Origin: Actinomycetota bacterium
GTDB taxonomy: Bacteria > Actinomycetota > Thermoleophilia > Gaiellales > Gaiellaceae
Reading direction: 5' to 3'
NCBI GenBank assembly: GCA_005885565.1
Contig: VAXK01000090.1
Span: 1-6,013, forward strand
DNA length: 6,013 nucleotides
Part shown: positions 1-5,067 of the stretch, piece by piece
How the letters are laid out: each line of letters opens with the position of its first letter
How positions within the stretch are numbered: position 1 is the stretch's first letter
Translations under genes and position numbers: made by a program
The notes under the pieces: generated by a model
What the model saw: only the letters and a program-made list of their open reading frames with translations
Told to the model about the DNA's origin: nothing
The model's database searches: none

Positions 1-697
1 AGAAGTCGCCCGGCACGCGCACCTCCGGCAGGCGCAGCCGCTCCGCCGGCTCGACCGACACCGACACGGGCCGCCGCCGCACGCGCCCGCCCGCCGCCGC
101 CAGCATCACCTCCGTGTGGTCGCGCGTGGGCAGCGGCTCGGCGACCGTCGTCGTCCCCGCCCGCGCGAGCACGCCGGCCAGGAGGACGGCCGACTTCACC
201 TGGGCGCTCGGCACGGGCGGGTGGTACTCGATCCCGGACAGCGCGGCGCCCTCGACGAGGAGCGGCGGCCGCCCCCCGGCCGTCTCGACCCGCGCGCCCA
301 TGCGGCCGAGCGGCTCGGCGACGCGGTGGACGGGCCGCCGCCGCAGCGACTCGTCGCCGGTGAGCTCGTACCGCCCGTCCTGCGCGGCGACGATCCCCGC
401 GAGGAGCCGGAGGAGGGTGCCCGCGTTGGCGCAGTCGATCGGAGCCTCGGGCGCGCGGAGGCCGTGCGTGCCGCGACCGGTCACGCGTAGGACGTCCACG
501 TCCTCCTCGGCCACGTCCACGCCGAGCGCGCGAACCGCGGCGATCGTCGCCTCGGTGTCGGCGGAGCGGCCGAAGCCGCGGACGAGGGTCTCGCCCTCGC
601 AGATCGCCCCCACGAGCACCGCGCGGTGAGAGATCGACTTGTCGCCGGGGACGGCGATGTGGCCGGCGAGGGCGCCGGCCGGCGCCACGTTCGTCAT
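1..697 (-). CDS. aroA: 3-phosphoshikimate 1-carboxyvinyltransferase (EPSP synthase), C-terminus cut by window edge
   Basis: Cytoplasmic sixth enzyme of the shikimate pathway; it joins shikimate-3-phosphate and phosphoenolpyruvate to give EPSP. I translated the 232 residues present by hand; the family is usually about 430 residues, so the C-terminal half lies beyond the left edge. Visible motifs are VPGDKSISHRA (16-26, with the substrate-binding K20, S21 and R25), NAGTLLRLL (91-99), the RRRP stretch (119-122), PSAQVKSAVLLAG (163-175) and TRDHTEVML (191-199). These match both substrate-binding regions of the family. The SAQVK and GDKSIS forms resemble class II EPSP synthases, but the residue after NA is Gly93, as in glyphosate-sensitive enzymes, rather than Ala as in the CP4 enzyme (recalled, not aligned). 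The ATG overlaps the tyrA stop in an ATGA and has no Shine-Dalgarno sequence, so translation is probably coupled to tyrA. Identity is essentially certain. Confidence 0.96.
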   Translation of the reverse strand, partial: MTNVAPAGALAGHIAVPGDKSISHRAVLVGAICEGETLVRGFGRSADTEATIAAVRALGVDVAEEDVDVLRVTGRGTHGLRAPEAPIDCANAGTLLRLLAGIVAAQDGRYELTGDESLRRRPVHRVAEPLGRMGARVETAGGRPPLLVEGAALSGIEYHPPVPSAQVKSAVLLAGVLARAGTTTVAEPLPTRDHTEVMLAAAGGRVRRRPVSVSVEPAERLRLPEVRVPGDF

Positions 698-1791
698 TCG
701 GGATCGAGCGGGGAAACGTCCACCGCGTACCCCTGCGCCTCGAGCAGGTCGGCCGCACGCTCGGCCTCGTGCTCCCCGGCCACGAGCAGCGTGAGCAGCC
801 CGCCGCGCTCGGGCGATTCGTGCTGGAGCTCGAAGTCCTCGATGTTGATCCGCTCGGCGCCGAGCGCCTGCGTGATCCCGGCCAGCACCCCCGGCCGGTC
901 GGGGACGCGGACGAGCAGCCGCTCGATCGGCCCCGCGTCGGGGTAGGCGGCGCGCAGCAGCCGCCGGCGATTCGTCGCCGCCTCGCCGATCCAGCGGGCC
1001 AGGAAGCCGGCGTCGCCGGTCGCGAGCGCGCGCTCGAGCTGGTCGATGCGGCGCCGGTGCTCGCCGAGCGCCTCGCGCAACGCGTCGGCGTTGTCGAGGA
1101 AGATGTCGACCCAGATGCGCGGGTTCGCGCCCGCCACGCGGGTCATGTCCCGGAGCGACCCGCCGCCGGCGGCGAGCGGCTCGTGGCCCTCCACCCGTGT
1201 CCCGCCGGCCTGGTTGAGGAGCAGGTTCGCGAGCGCGTGCGGGAGGTGGCTCGTGAGCGCGAGCAGGCGGTCGTGCGCCGCGGGATCGACCGCGACGGGC
1301 ACGGCTCCGAGCGACGACACGAACCCGTGCAGCGCGCGGTAGCGCTGCGGGTCGGTGGCGGCGGCCGGGGTCAGGAACCACGTCGCCCCGTCAAAGAGCT
1401 CGGCGCGCGCGTTCTCGGGGCCGTACGCCTCCGAGCCGCACACTGGATGGCCGCCGATGAACCGGGCCGCGCCCGCCGCGGCGGCGCAGACCGGCCCCTT
1501 CGTCGAGCCGACGTCCGTGACGGTGCAGCGCTCCGGTGACGCGCCGAGCACGGCGACGACCTGAGCCGGGAGCTCGGCGACGGGCGCCGCCACCACTGCC
1601 AGGTCCGCCGCGGCCACGGCCTCGGCGACGCTGGGCGCGGACGCGTCGATCGCCCCCCGCTCGGCGGCGCGCTCGAGCGCGCCCGAGTCGGGATCGAACC
1701 CGTCGACGTGCGCGACCCCGGCGCGCTTCGCGGCCAGTCCGACGGAGGCACCGATGAGCCCGGTCCCGACGATCGCCAGGCGCTGGGCCAC
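694..1791 (-). CDS. tyrA: Prephenate dehydrogenase with C-terminal ACT domain
   Basis: Oxidatively decarboxylates prephenate to 4-hydroxyphenylpyruvate, the committed step to tyrosine; cytoplasmic. The 365 residues comprise an N-terminal Rossmann fold with GTGLIG (9-14), a helical dimerisation domain and an ACT domain at about 289-360 (VRVPDRPGVLAGI, then INIEDFEL). Asp33 at the end of the second beta strand suggests NAD+ rather than NADP+. Candidate catalytic or substrate residues are S96 in DVGSTKG, H115 in GGHPVCGSE, H182 in LTSHLPH and R218 in DMTRVAGANPRIW, matching the order known from Aquifex TyrA. No chorismate mutase or aroA fusion is present. The start is GTG, eight residues before the GxGxxG motif, as expected. 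It begins 3 bases after the aroF TAG with no visible Shine-Dalgarno sequence, so translation probably follows from aroF. The ACT domain is the likely site of feedback control, probably by tyrosine (inference). Confidence 0.96.
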   Translation of the reverse strand: MAQRLAIVGTGLIGASVGLAAKRAGVAHVDGFDPDSGALERAAERGAIDASAPSVAEAVAAADLAVVAAPVAELPAQVVAVLGASPERCTVTDVGSTKGPVCAAAAGAARFIGGHPVCGSEAYGPENARAELFDGATWFLTPAAATDPQRYRALHGFVSSLGAVPVAVDPAAHDRLLALTSHLPHALANLLLNQAGGTRVEGHEPLAAGGGSLRDMTRVAGANPRIWVDIFLDNADALREALGEHRRRIDQLERALATGDAGFLARWIGEAATNRRRLLRAAYPDAGPIERLLVRVPDRPGVLAGITQALGAERINIEDFELQHESPERGGLLTLLVAGEHEAERAADLLEAQGYAVDVSPLDPE

Positions 1792-1794
1792 GCT

Positions 1795-2835
1795 CTAGCC
1801 GATCACGCGACCCATGAGCGAGCAGAGGGCGCGGATCTCCGAGGCGAAGTCCTCGAACTCGGCCGCGGGGATCTGCTGCGGCCCGTCGCAGAGCGCCTCC
1901 TCGGGCGCCGGGTGCACCTCGACGATGATCCCGTCGGCACCTGCGGCGACCGCGGCCCGAGCCAGCGGCAGGACGAGGTCGCGCCGTCCGGCCGCGTGCG
2001 AGGGGTCGACGATCACCGGCAGGTGCGTCTCCTGCTTCAGCACCGGGACGGCGCCGATGTCGAGCGTGAAGCGCATCGCCGTCTCGAAGGTCTTGATTCC
2101 GCGCTCGCAGAGGATCACGCGGGAGTTCCCCTCCTTCACGACGTACTCCGCGGCCATGAGCAGCTCCTCGAGCGTGGCCGAGAGCCCGCGCTTCAGCAGG
2201 ACCGGCTTGCGCGCCCGCCCGACCTCCGCCAGCAGGGAGAAGTTGGACATGTTCCGCGCGCCGATCTGGATCACGTCCGCGGTGTCGACGACGGCCTCGA
2301 CGTGGCGCGGGTCCATGAGCTCCGTGACGAGCGGCAGCCCGGTCTCCTCGCGCGCTTCGGCGAGGATCGTCAGCGCCTCCTCGCCGAGCCCCTGGAAGGT
2401 GTACGGCGAGGTGCGCGGCTTGAACGCGCCGCCGCGGAGCATGCTCGCCCCGCTCGCGGCGACCGCGCGCGCTGTCTCCAGCGTCTGCGTCCGGTGCTCG
2501 ACGGTGCACGGGCCGGCGATCAGGCCGAAGTAGTGATCGCCGATCCGTCGCCCGCGCGCCTCGATCACGGTCGGGTCGGGGCGGAGCTCGCGTGAGACGA
2601 GCTTGTACGGCTTGAGGATCGGGAGCACCTGGTCGACCCCGGGGAAGCCCTCCAGCGGCAGCGCGGCGAGGAGCTCACGCTCGCCGATCGCGCCGATGAC
2701 GGTCGCCTCGCGACCCGGCGTCACGTGCGCGTGCGCGCCGGCCTCCTCGAGCCGCGCGACGACGTCGTCCACCTCGTCGCCCGTCGCGTGCGCGCTCATC
2801 ACGATCAGGAGCTCCGGAGACCCGGTCACGGCCAT
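1795..2835 (-). CDS. aroF: 3-deoxy-7-phosphoheptulonate (DAHP) synthase, class I-beta with N-terminal regulatory domain
   Basis: First enzyme of the shikimate pathway, condensing phosphoenolpyruvate and erythrose-4-phosphate to DAHP. The 346 residues match the Thermotoga maritima enzyme (338 residues, recalled) along the whole length with an offset of about 8. Residues 8-75 form the ferredoxin-like, ACT-related domain ending in LKPYKLVSRE, and the TIM barrel follows. Metal ligands expected from that enzyme are all present: C110 (AGPC), H280 (DPSHAAGRRD), E306 (VEVHP) and D317. Also visible are GGAFKPRTSPYTFQGLG (135-151), QIGARN (190-195) and KRG (215-217). The N-terminal domain is the known feedback site in this class, usually for tyrosine or phenylalanine, so the operon probably has allosteric control at both aroF and tyrA. 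The ATG chosen lines up with the Thermotoga start. It lacks a Shine-Dalgarno sequence and sits 7 bases after a -10-like box. First gene of the aroF-tyrA-aroA operon. Confidence 0.97.
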   Translation of the reverse strand: MAVTGSPELLIVMSAHATGDEVDDVVARLEEAGAHAHVTPGREATVIGAIGERELLAALPLEGFPGVDQVLPILKPYKLVSRELRPDPTVIEARGRRIGDHYFGLIAGPCTVEHRTQTLETARAVAASGASMLRGGAFKPRTSPYTFQGLGEEALTILAEAREETGLPLVTELMDPRHVEAVVDTADVIQIGARNMSNFSLLAEVGRARKPVLLKRGLSATLEELLMAAEYVVKEGNSRVILCERGIKTFETAMRFTLDIGAVPVLKQETHLPVIVDPSHAAGRRDLVLPLARAAVAAGADGIIVEVHPAPEEALCDGPQQIPAAEFEDFASEIRALCSLMGRVIG

Positions 2836-2842
2836 GCCGGCC

Positions 2843-2871
2843 AGTGTAGATGCGGCGACTCGCGCGGTCGG
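2843..2871 (-). promoter_or_regulatory. Putative aroF promoter giving a leaderless or near-leaderless mRNA
   Basis: Read on the minus strand, CCGACC (2866-2871, retaining the GAC core of a -35 box) and TACACT (2843-2848, fitting TANNNT) are separated by exactly 17 bases. Only 7 bases lie between the -10-like box and the aroF ATG, so transcription would start at or next to the A of the ATG. This agrees with the absence of a Shine-Dalgarno sequence and with the leaderless mRNAs known to be common in actinobacteria. The -35 match is weak. The rest of the 74-base gap (2836-2909) holds an 8-base palindrome CGGCGCCG (2893-2900) but no terminator with a T-run, so read-through from the upstream pair is possible. 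Confidence 0.45.
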
Positions 2872-2909
2872 AGCGCCCGATCGCGCCCAGTACGGCGCCG
2901 CGGGAGGTG

Positions 2910-3113
2910 TCAGTCGCCCGGGACGACCTGCGGTGCTGTCACGTATTGACGATGAGTCTGCTCGACCGCCTCGGTCTCGGAGATCGTGATCCCGTTGAGC
3001 TGGCCGAGGGCCTCCCGCAGACGCTCGTTCGGCTCGGCGATATCGTCGGCGTCAATCGATTCAACGGCGTACAGCTGACGGTGGTCGTCGTCCCGCATGT
3101 GCTTCAGGTTCAC
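2910..3113 (-). CDS. Small acidic protein of unknown function, coupled to the GAF membrane protein gene
   Basis: A 67-residue open frame I do not recognise. It begins with GTG whose G is the last base of the preceding gene's TAG stop (TAGTG), a typical coupling arrangement, and AAAGGG lies 5 bases before the GTG. An internal ATG at 3096-3098 would give 62 residues but has no ribosome binding site, so the GTG is preferred. The protein is strongly acidic (14 Asp/Glu against 6 Lys/Arg), has no Cys, no Trp, no signal peptide and no membrane segment, and is probably cytoplasmic. It starts with a charged patch (DDDH at 8-11), has a likely helix at about 28-40 (PNERLREALGQLN) and ends in a Pro/Val-rich tail. 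GC is about 62% by hand count, like its partner gene and lower than aroF. It may act with the GAF protein, but no function can be assigned. That it is a real gene rests on start context and composition. Confidence 0.65.
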   Translation of the reverse strand: MNLKHMRDDDHRQLYAVESIDADDIAEPNERLREALGQLNGITISETEAVEQTHRQYVTAPQVVPGD

Positions 3114-3847
3114 TACTGCCCTTTCGTTGCGATCAGATAAAGCGTACCTCCCCAGTTGAGGAGTTGTTGCAACGCATCGCCGAGCTGCCCCTTCGAGCGG
3201 GCGTCGTGAAGCCCGTCCACGCCCATGATCCAAATTGGCTCCTCGCCCGCGGCCGAGCTGACCGGCAGCCCGATGATCCAACGGAGCGCCGGATCGAGCT
3301 TCGCCTTCTCGGACTCCGGGAGCACGTACTCGCCCCACCCTTGATCGAAGGGTGCGAGGATCGGTTGCTTCTGCGCGAAGCACAAACCGGCGGCGCCCTG
3401 GCCCACTTGCATCGAAAGCGTCAGCTCCTTGGGGTTGTTCATGTTGTAGGTCAGGTCTGGGACGATGCGGAGCCGGCGGTCACGGTCGATCCCCCACACG
3501 TTCGCCCGCACGTGCGTGTCCGACACGTTCAGCTCGTGAGCAGCGGCTTTCGCGGCGTTTTCCAGGAACCCGCGGATGTTGGCCTTCGTATTTGCGTCGA
3601 GACTCTCCGCCCATGCGACGGTGTCCGTGATCTTCGTCCGGCGCCTGCCGCCAGATCCGAACATGTATTTGATGAGCAGCACGGCGAAGAGGACGACCGC
3701 GAGGACGACGACGACGTAGATCGTGAAGCCTTTGACGGCGACCGCGACCCCGGCCACGATCACGACGAGCAGGAGGAGCCCCGCCAGAAACTCGTTCGTG
3801 ATCCGGTCCGCAAGAGTGGTCGCGGCGCCGCTAAACCCCTCGGCCAT
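3113..3847 (-). CDS. Membrane protein with two transmembrane helices and a cytoplasmic GAF-like domain
   Basis: The 244-residue protein begins with a short polar segment, then two very hydrophobic helices at about 19-38 and 42-62 joined by a tight turn at KGF (39-41). RRR at 68-70 follows the second helix, which by the positive-inside rule puts both ends in the cytoplasm. Residues 80-105 are helical. A GAF-like fold follows: RANVWGIDRDRRLRIVP (114-130), VGQGAAGLCFAQKQPIL (148-164, the usual glycine loop and helix of GAF domains), IIGLPVSS (191-198) and IWIMGVDGL (205-213). No kinase, cyclase, GGDEF, phosphatase or DNA-binding module is attached, so it may be a ligand sensor that signals through a partner. 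The ATG at 3847 is chosen because GAGG lies 7 bases upstream; a longer in-frame reading to 4000 would run into the divergent trpS gene. GC is about 64% against about 74% in sampled aroF sequence. Ligand and role are unknown. Confidence 0.85.
   Translation of the reverse strand: MAEGFSGAATTLADRITNEFLAGLLLLVVIVAGVAVAVKGFTIYVVVVLAVVLFAVLLIKYMFGSGGRRRTKITDTVAWAESLDANTKANIRGFLENAAKAAAHELNVSDTHVRANVWGIDRDRRLRIVPDLTYNMNNPKELTLSMQVGQGAAGLCFAQKQPILAPFDQGWGEYVLPESEKAKLDPALRWIIGLPVSSAAGEEPIWIMGVDGLHDARSKGQLGDALQQLLNWGGTLYLIATKGQ
3119..3124 (-). promoter_or_regulatory. Ribosome binding site that decides the GTG start of the 67-residue gene
   Basis: AAAGGG on the minus strand lies 5 bases before the GTG at 3111-3113, inside the last codons of the GAF protein gene. 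It is one of the few recognisable Shine-Dalgarno sequences in the window and supports the GTG over the internal ATG. Confidence 0.6.
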
Positions 3848-3854
3848 CAGCCGG

Positions 3855-3858
3855 CCTC
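3855..3858 (-). promoter_or_regulatory. Ribosome binding site of the GAF protein gene
   Basis: GAGG on the minus strand, 7 bases before the ATG at 3845-3847. It supports this start over longer in-frame readings that would enter trpS. Confidence 0.55.
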
Positions 3859-3882
3859 GCGCGGGCGTAACAGCACCCGCTG

Positions 3883-3912
3883 AGCCTAACGTCGTCGCCT
3901 CGGCCCCGCCAA
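3883..3912 (-). promoter_or_regulatory. Putative promoter of the GAF/small-protein pair
   Basis: On the minus strand TTGGCG (3907-3912) and TAGGCT (3883-3888) are 18 bases apart. Transcription would begin near 3876, leaving a leader of about 30 bases that contains the GAGG ribosome binding site. The hexamers match consensus only partly (TTG retained; TA and final T retained). The position inside the divergent trpS/GAF control region is sensible. Confidence 0.35.
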
Positions 3913-3913
3913 T

Positions 3914-3929
3914 AGCGGCTAGCGCCGCT
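3914..3929. repeat. Inverted repeat in the divergent control region
   Basis: Perfect 6-base arms AGCGGC (3914-3919) and GCCGCT (3924-3929) around TAGC. It sits just upstream of the putative -35 box of the GAF gene and just upstream of the trpS -10-like box, so one bound protein could affect both directions. There is no T-run, and the site lies between divergent starts, so it is not a terminator. In such GC-rich DNA short arms can occur by chance. Confidence 0.3.
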
Positions 3930-3933
3930 CCTT

Positions 3934-3939
3934 TAGCAT
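3934..3939 (+). promoter_or_regulatory. Putative trpS -10 box
   Basis: TAGCAT, four of six matches to TATAAT, ends 11 bases before the trpS ATG. No Shine-Dalgarno sequence lies between, so the mRNA would have a leader of only a few bases. No convincing -35 box is visible. No tryptophan T-box leader fits in this short space. Confidence 0.35.
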
Positions 3940-3950
3940 CTCCTCGCGAA

Positions 3951-4973
3951 ATGCGCATCTTCTCCGGCATCCAACCCACCGGGGCGAAGCACCTCGGCAA
4001 CTACATCGGCGCGATCCGCCAATACGTGGCGACGCAGGAGCAGGGCGACGCCTTCTTCTGCATCGTCGACCTGCACTCGATCACCGTCGAGTACGACCCC
4101 TCCGAGCTCCGCGAGTCGACCCTATCGCTCGCGGCGCTCCTCTTCGCCGCCGGCCTCGACCCCGAGCGCTCGACCGTCTTCGTCCAGAGCCACGTGCCCG
4201 CGCACCCCGAGGCGGCGTGGCTGCTCGGCTCGGTCACGAGCTTCGGCGAGCTGCGCCGGATGACCCAGTTCAAGGACAAGGCCGACGCGCAGGAGTTCGT
4301 CTCGGCCGGCCTGTTCAGCTACCCCGTGCTCCAGGCGGCGGACATCCTCCTGTACCGGACCGACATCGTCCCGATCGGCGAGGACCAGCGCCAGCACGTC
4401 GAGCTCGCCCGCGACGTCGCCGAGCGCTTCAACGCACGCTTCGGCGAGACGCTGACCATCCCGAAGGCCGTCTTCCCCGAGGTCGGCGCGCGGATCATGG
4501 ACCTCCAGGAGCCCGAGCGGAAGATGTCGACCACCGGCGGCACGGCGCAGGGGACGGTCCTCGTCCTCGACCCGCCCGACACGATCCGGAAGAAGTTCAA
4601 GACCGCGGTCACCGACTCGGGGCGCGAGGTGGTCCGCTCGCCCGAGAAGCCCGGGATCTCGAACCTCATCGAGATCATGGCGGTCGCGCGCGCCGAGGAG
4701 CCGGAAGCGGTCGAGGCCCACTACGACGGCCAGGGCTACGGCGCCTTCAAGGTCGACGTCGGCGAGGCGGTGGTCGAGCTCTTCGACCCGATCCGGGACG
4801 CCTACGAGGAGCTCCGCGGCGACGAGACGGAGCTCCAGCGCCTGCTGGCGCGAGGAGCTGAGAAGGCGCGCAAGGCCTCGGAGCCGGTGCTCCAGGAGAT
4901 GTACGACCGGATGGGCTTCGTGAAAGCCAAGACCGGGCGCCTCTTCGGCGCCGCCCGGCCGAAGCGGCTCTAA
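3951..4973 (+). CDS. trpS: Tryptophanyl-tRNA synthetase
   Basis: Class I aminoacyl-tRNA synthetase that charges tRNA-Trp with tryptophan using ATP; cytoplasmic and essential. The 340 residues fit the bacterial TrpRS length (about 330). The HIGH-type ATP motif is PTGAKHLGNYIGA (9-21) and the KMSKS-type loop is KMSTTGG (191-197). The tryptophan pocket segment SYPVLQAADILLY (123-135) includes the expected Asp131, followed by GEDQRQHVELARDVAERFN (143-161). The start at MRIFSGIQPTG is where the family normally starts. The frame stays open upstream to 3723, but that extension would cross the divergent GAF gene and its control region and is rejected. High GC and GC-rich third positions match aroF and tyrA. 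It faces away from the aro operon, so proximity to aromatic biosynthesis genes is suggestive but not proof of co-regulation. Confidence 0.98.
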   Translation: MRIFSGIQPTGAKHLGNYIGAIRQYVATQEQGDAFFCIVDLHSITVEYDPSELRESTLSLAALLFAAGLDPERSTVFVQSHVPAHPEAAWLLGSVTSFGELRRMTQFKDKADAQEFVSAGLFSYPVLQAADILLYRTDIVPIGEDQRQHVELARDVAERFNARFGETLTIPKAVFPEVGARIMDLQEPERKMSTTGGTAQGTVLVLDPPDTIRKKFKTAVTDSGREVVRSPEKPGISNLIEIMAVARAEEPEAVEAHYDGQGYGAFKVDVGEAVVELFDPIRDAYEELRGDETELQRLLARGAEKARKASEPVLQEMYDRMGFVKAKTGRLFGAARPKRL

Positions 4974-5002
4974 CCAGGTCGCCACCACATCTTCTCCCCG
5001 AG

Positions 5003-5021
5003 CCGTTGCCACCGGGAACGG
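5003..5021. repeat. Short imperfect hairpin downstream of trpS
   Basis: Arms CCGTTGCC (5003-5010) and GGGAACGG (5014-5021) pair at seven of eight positions around a 3-base loop. No T-run follows, so it does not look like a standard intrinsic terminator. It overlaps the putative -35 box of the next gene. It could be a weak end signal for trpS or simply part of the regulatory region. Confidence 0.25.
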
Positions 5022-5034
5022 ATCGCGATACGTT
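5006..5034 (+). promoter_or_regulatory. Putative promoter of the secreted phosphatase-like gene
   Basis: TTGCCA (5006-5011, five of six matches to TTGACA) and TACGTT (5029-5034, fits TANNNT) are 17 bases apart. Transcription would start near 5041, leaving a leader of about 27 bases that contains a good ribosome binding site. This is the best sigma-70-type promoter in the window. Confidence 0.5.
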
Positions 5035-5036
5035 CC
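5015..5036. promoter_or_regulatory. Operator-like 22-base palindrome over the promoter
   Basis: Outer arms GGAACG (5015-5020) and CGTTCC (5031-5036) and the inner palindrome ATCGCGAT (5022-5029) share one centre; only the pair 5021/5030 breaks the symmetry, so 20 of 22 positions are symmetric. It covers the spacer and most of the -10 box, where a bound dimeric repressor would block RNA polymerase. The length and symmetry are typical of TetR-like or similar operators, but no regulator gene is in the window and its identity is unknown. Confidence 0.5.
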
Positions 5037-5052
5037 ACCCCGCCATCGACAG

Positions 5053-5059
5053 AGGGGAG
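5053..5059 (+). promoter_or_regulatory. Ribosome binding site of the secreted phosphatase-like gene
   Basis: AGGGGAG, 8 bases before the ATG at 5068. It fixes the start directly before a clear signal peptide. Confidence 0.65.
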
Positions 5060-5067
5060 AGAACTCG

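Noticed and set aside
114..1539. Long open frames on the plus strand opposite aroA and tyrA
   Set aside because: They are Arg/Pro/Ala-rich readings of the complement of well-recognised genes; such antisense frames are expected at over 70% GC.
1391..2595. Long alternative frames over aroF and tyrA on both strands
   Set aside because: Composition is low-complexity Arg/Ala/Gly and no family motif is visible; aroF and tyrA fully explain the region.
3114..3383. Longer reading of the 67-residue frame, starting at 3383
   Set aside because: The upstream part is an out-of-frame reading of the GAF domain; the GTG at 3113 has the ribosome binding site and the coupling overlap.
3723..3950. N-terminal extension of trpS to 3723
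   Set aside because: TrpRS proteins normally begin at the MRIFSGIQPTG position; the extension is antisense to the GAF gene and has no family similarity.
3848..4000. N-terminal extension of the GAF protein to 4000
   Set aside because: It would overlap the trpS start and the divergent control region; the ATG at 3847 has a ribosome binding site and precedes the membrane helices.
5014..5034. ECF-type sigma promoter (GGAAC ... CGTT) upstream of the phosphatase-like gene
   Set aside because: The spacing between GGAAC and CGTT is only 11 bases, not the usual 16-17; the two elements are better explained as palindrome arms.
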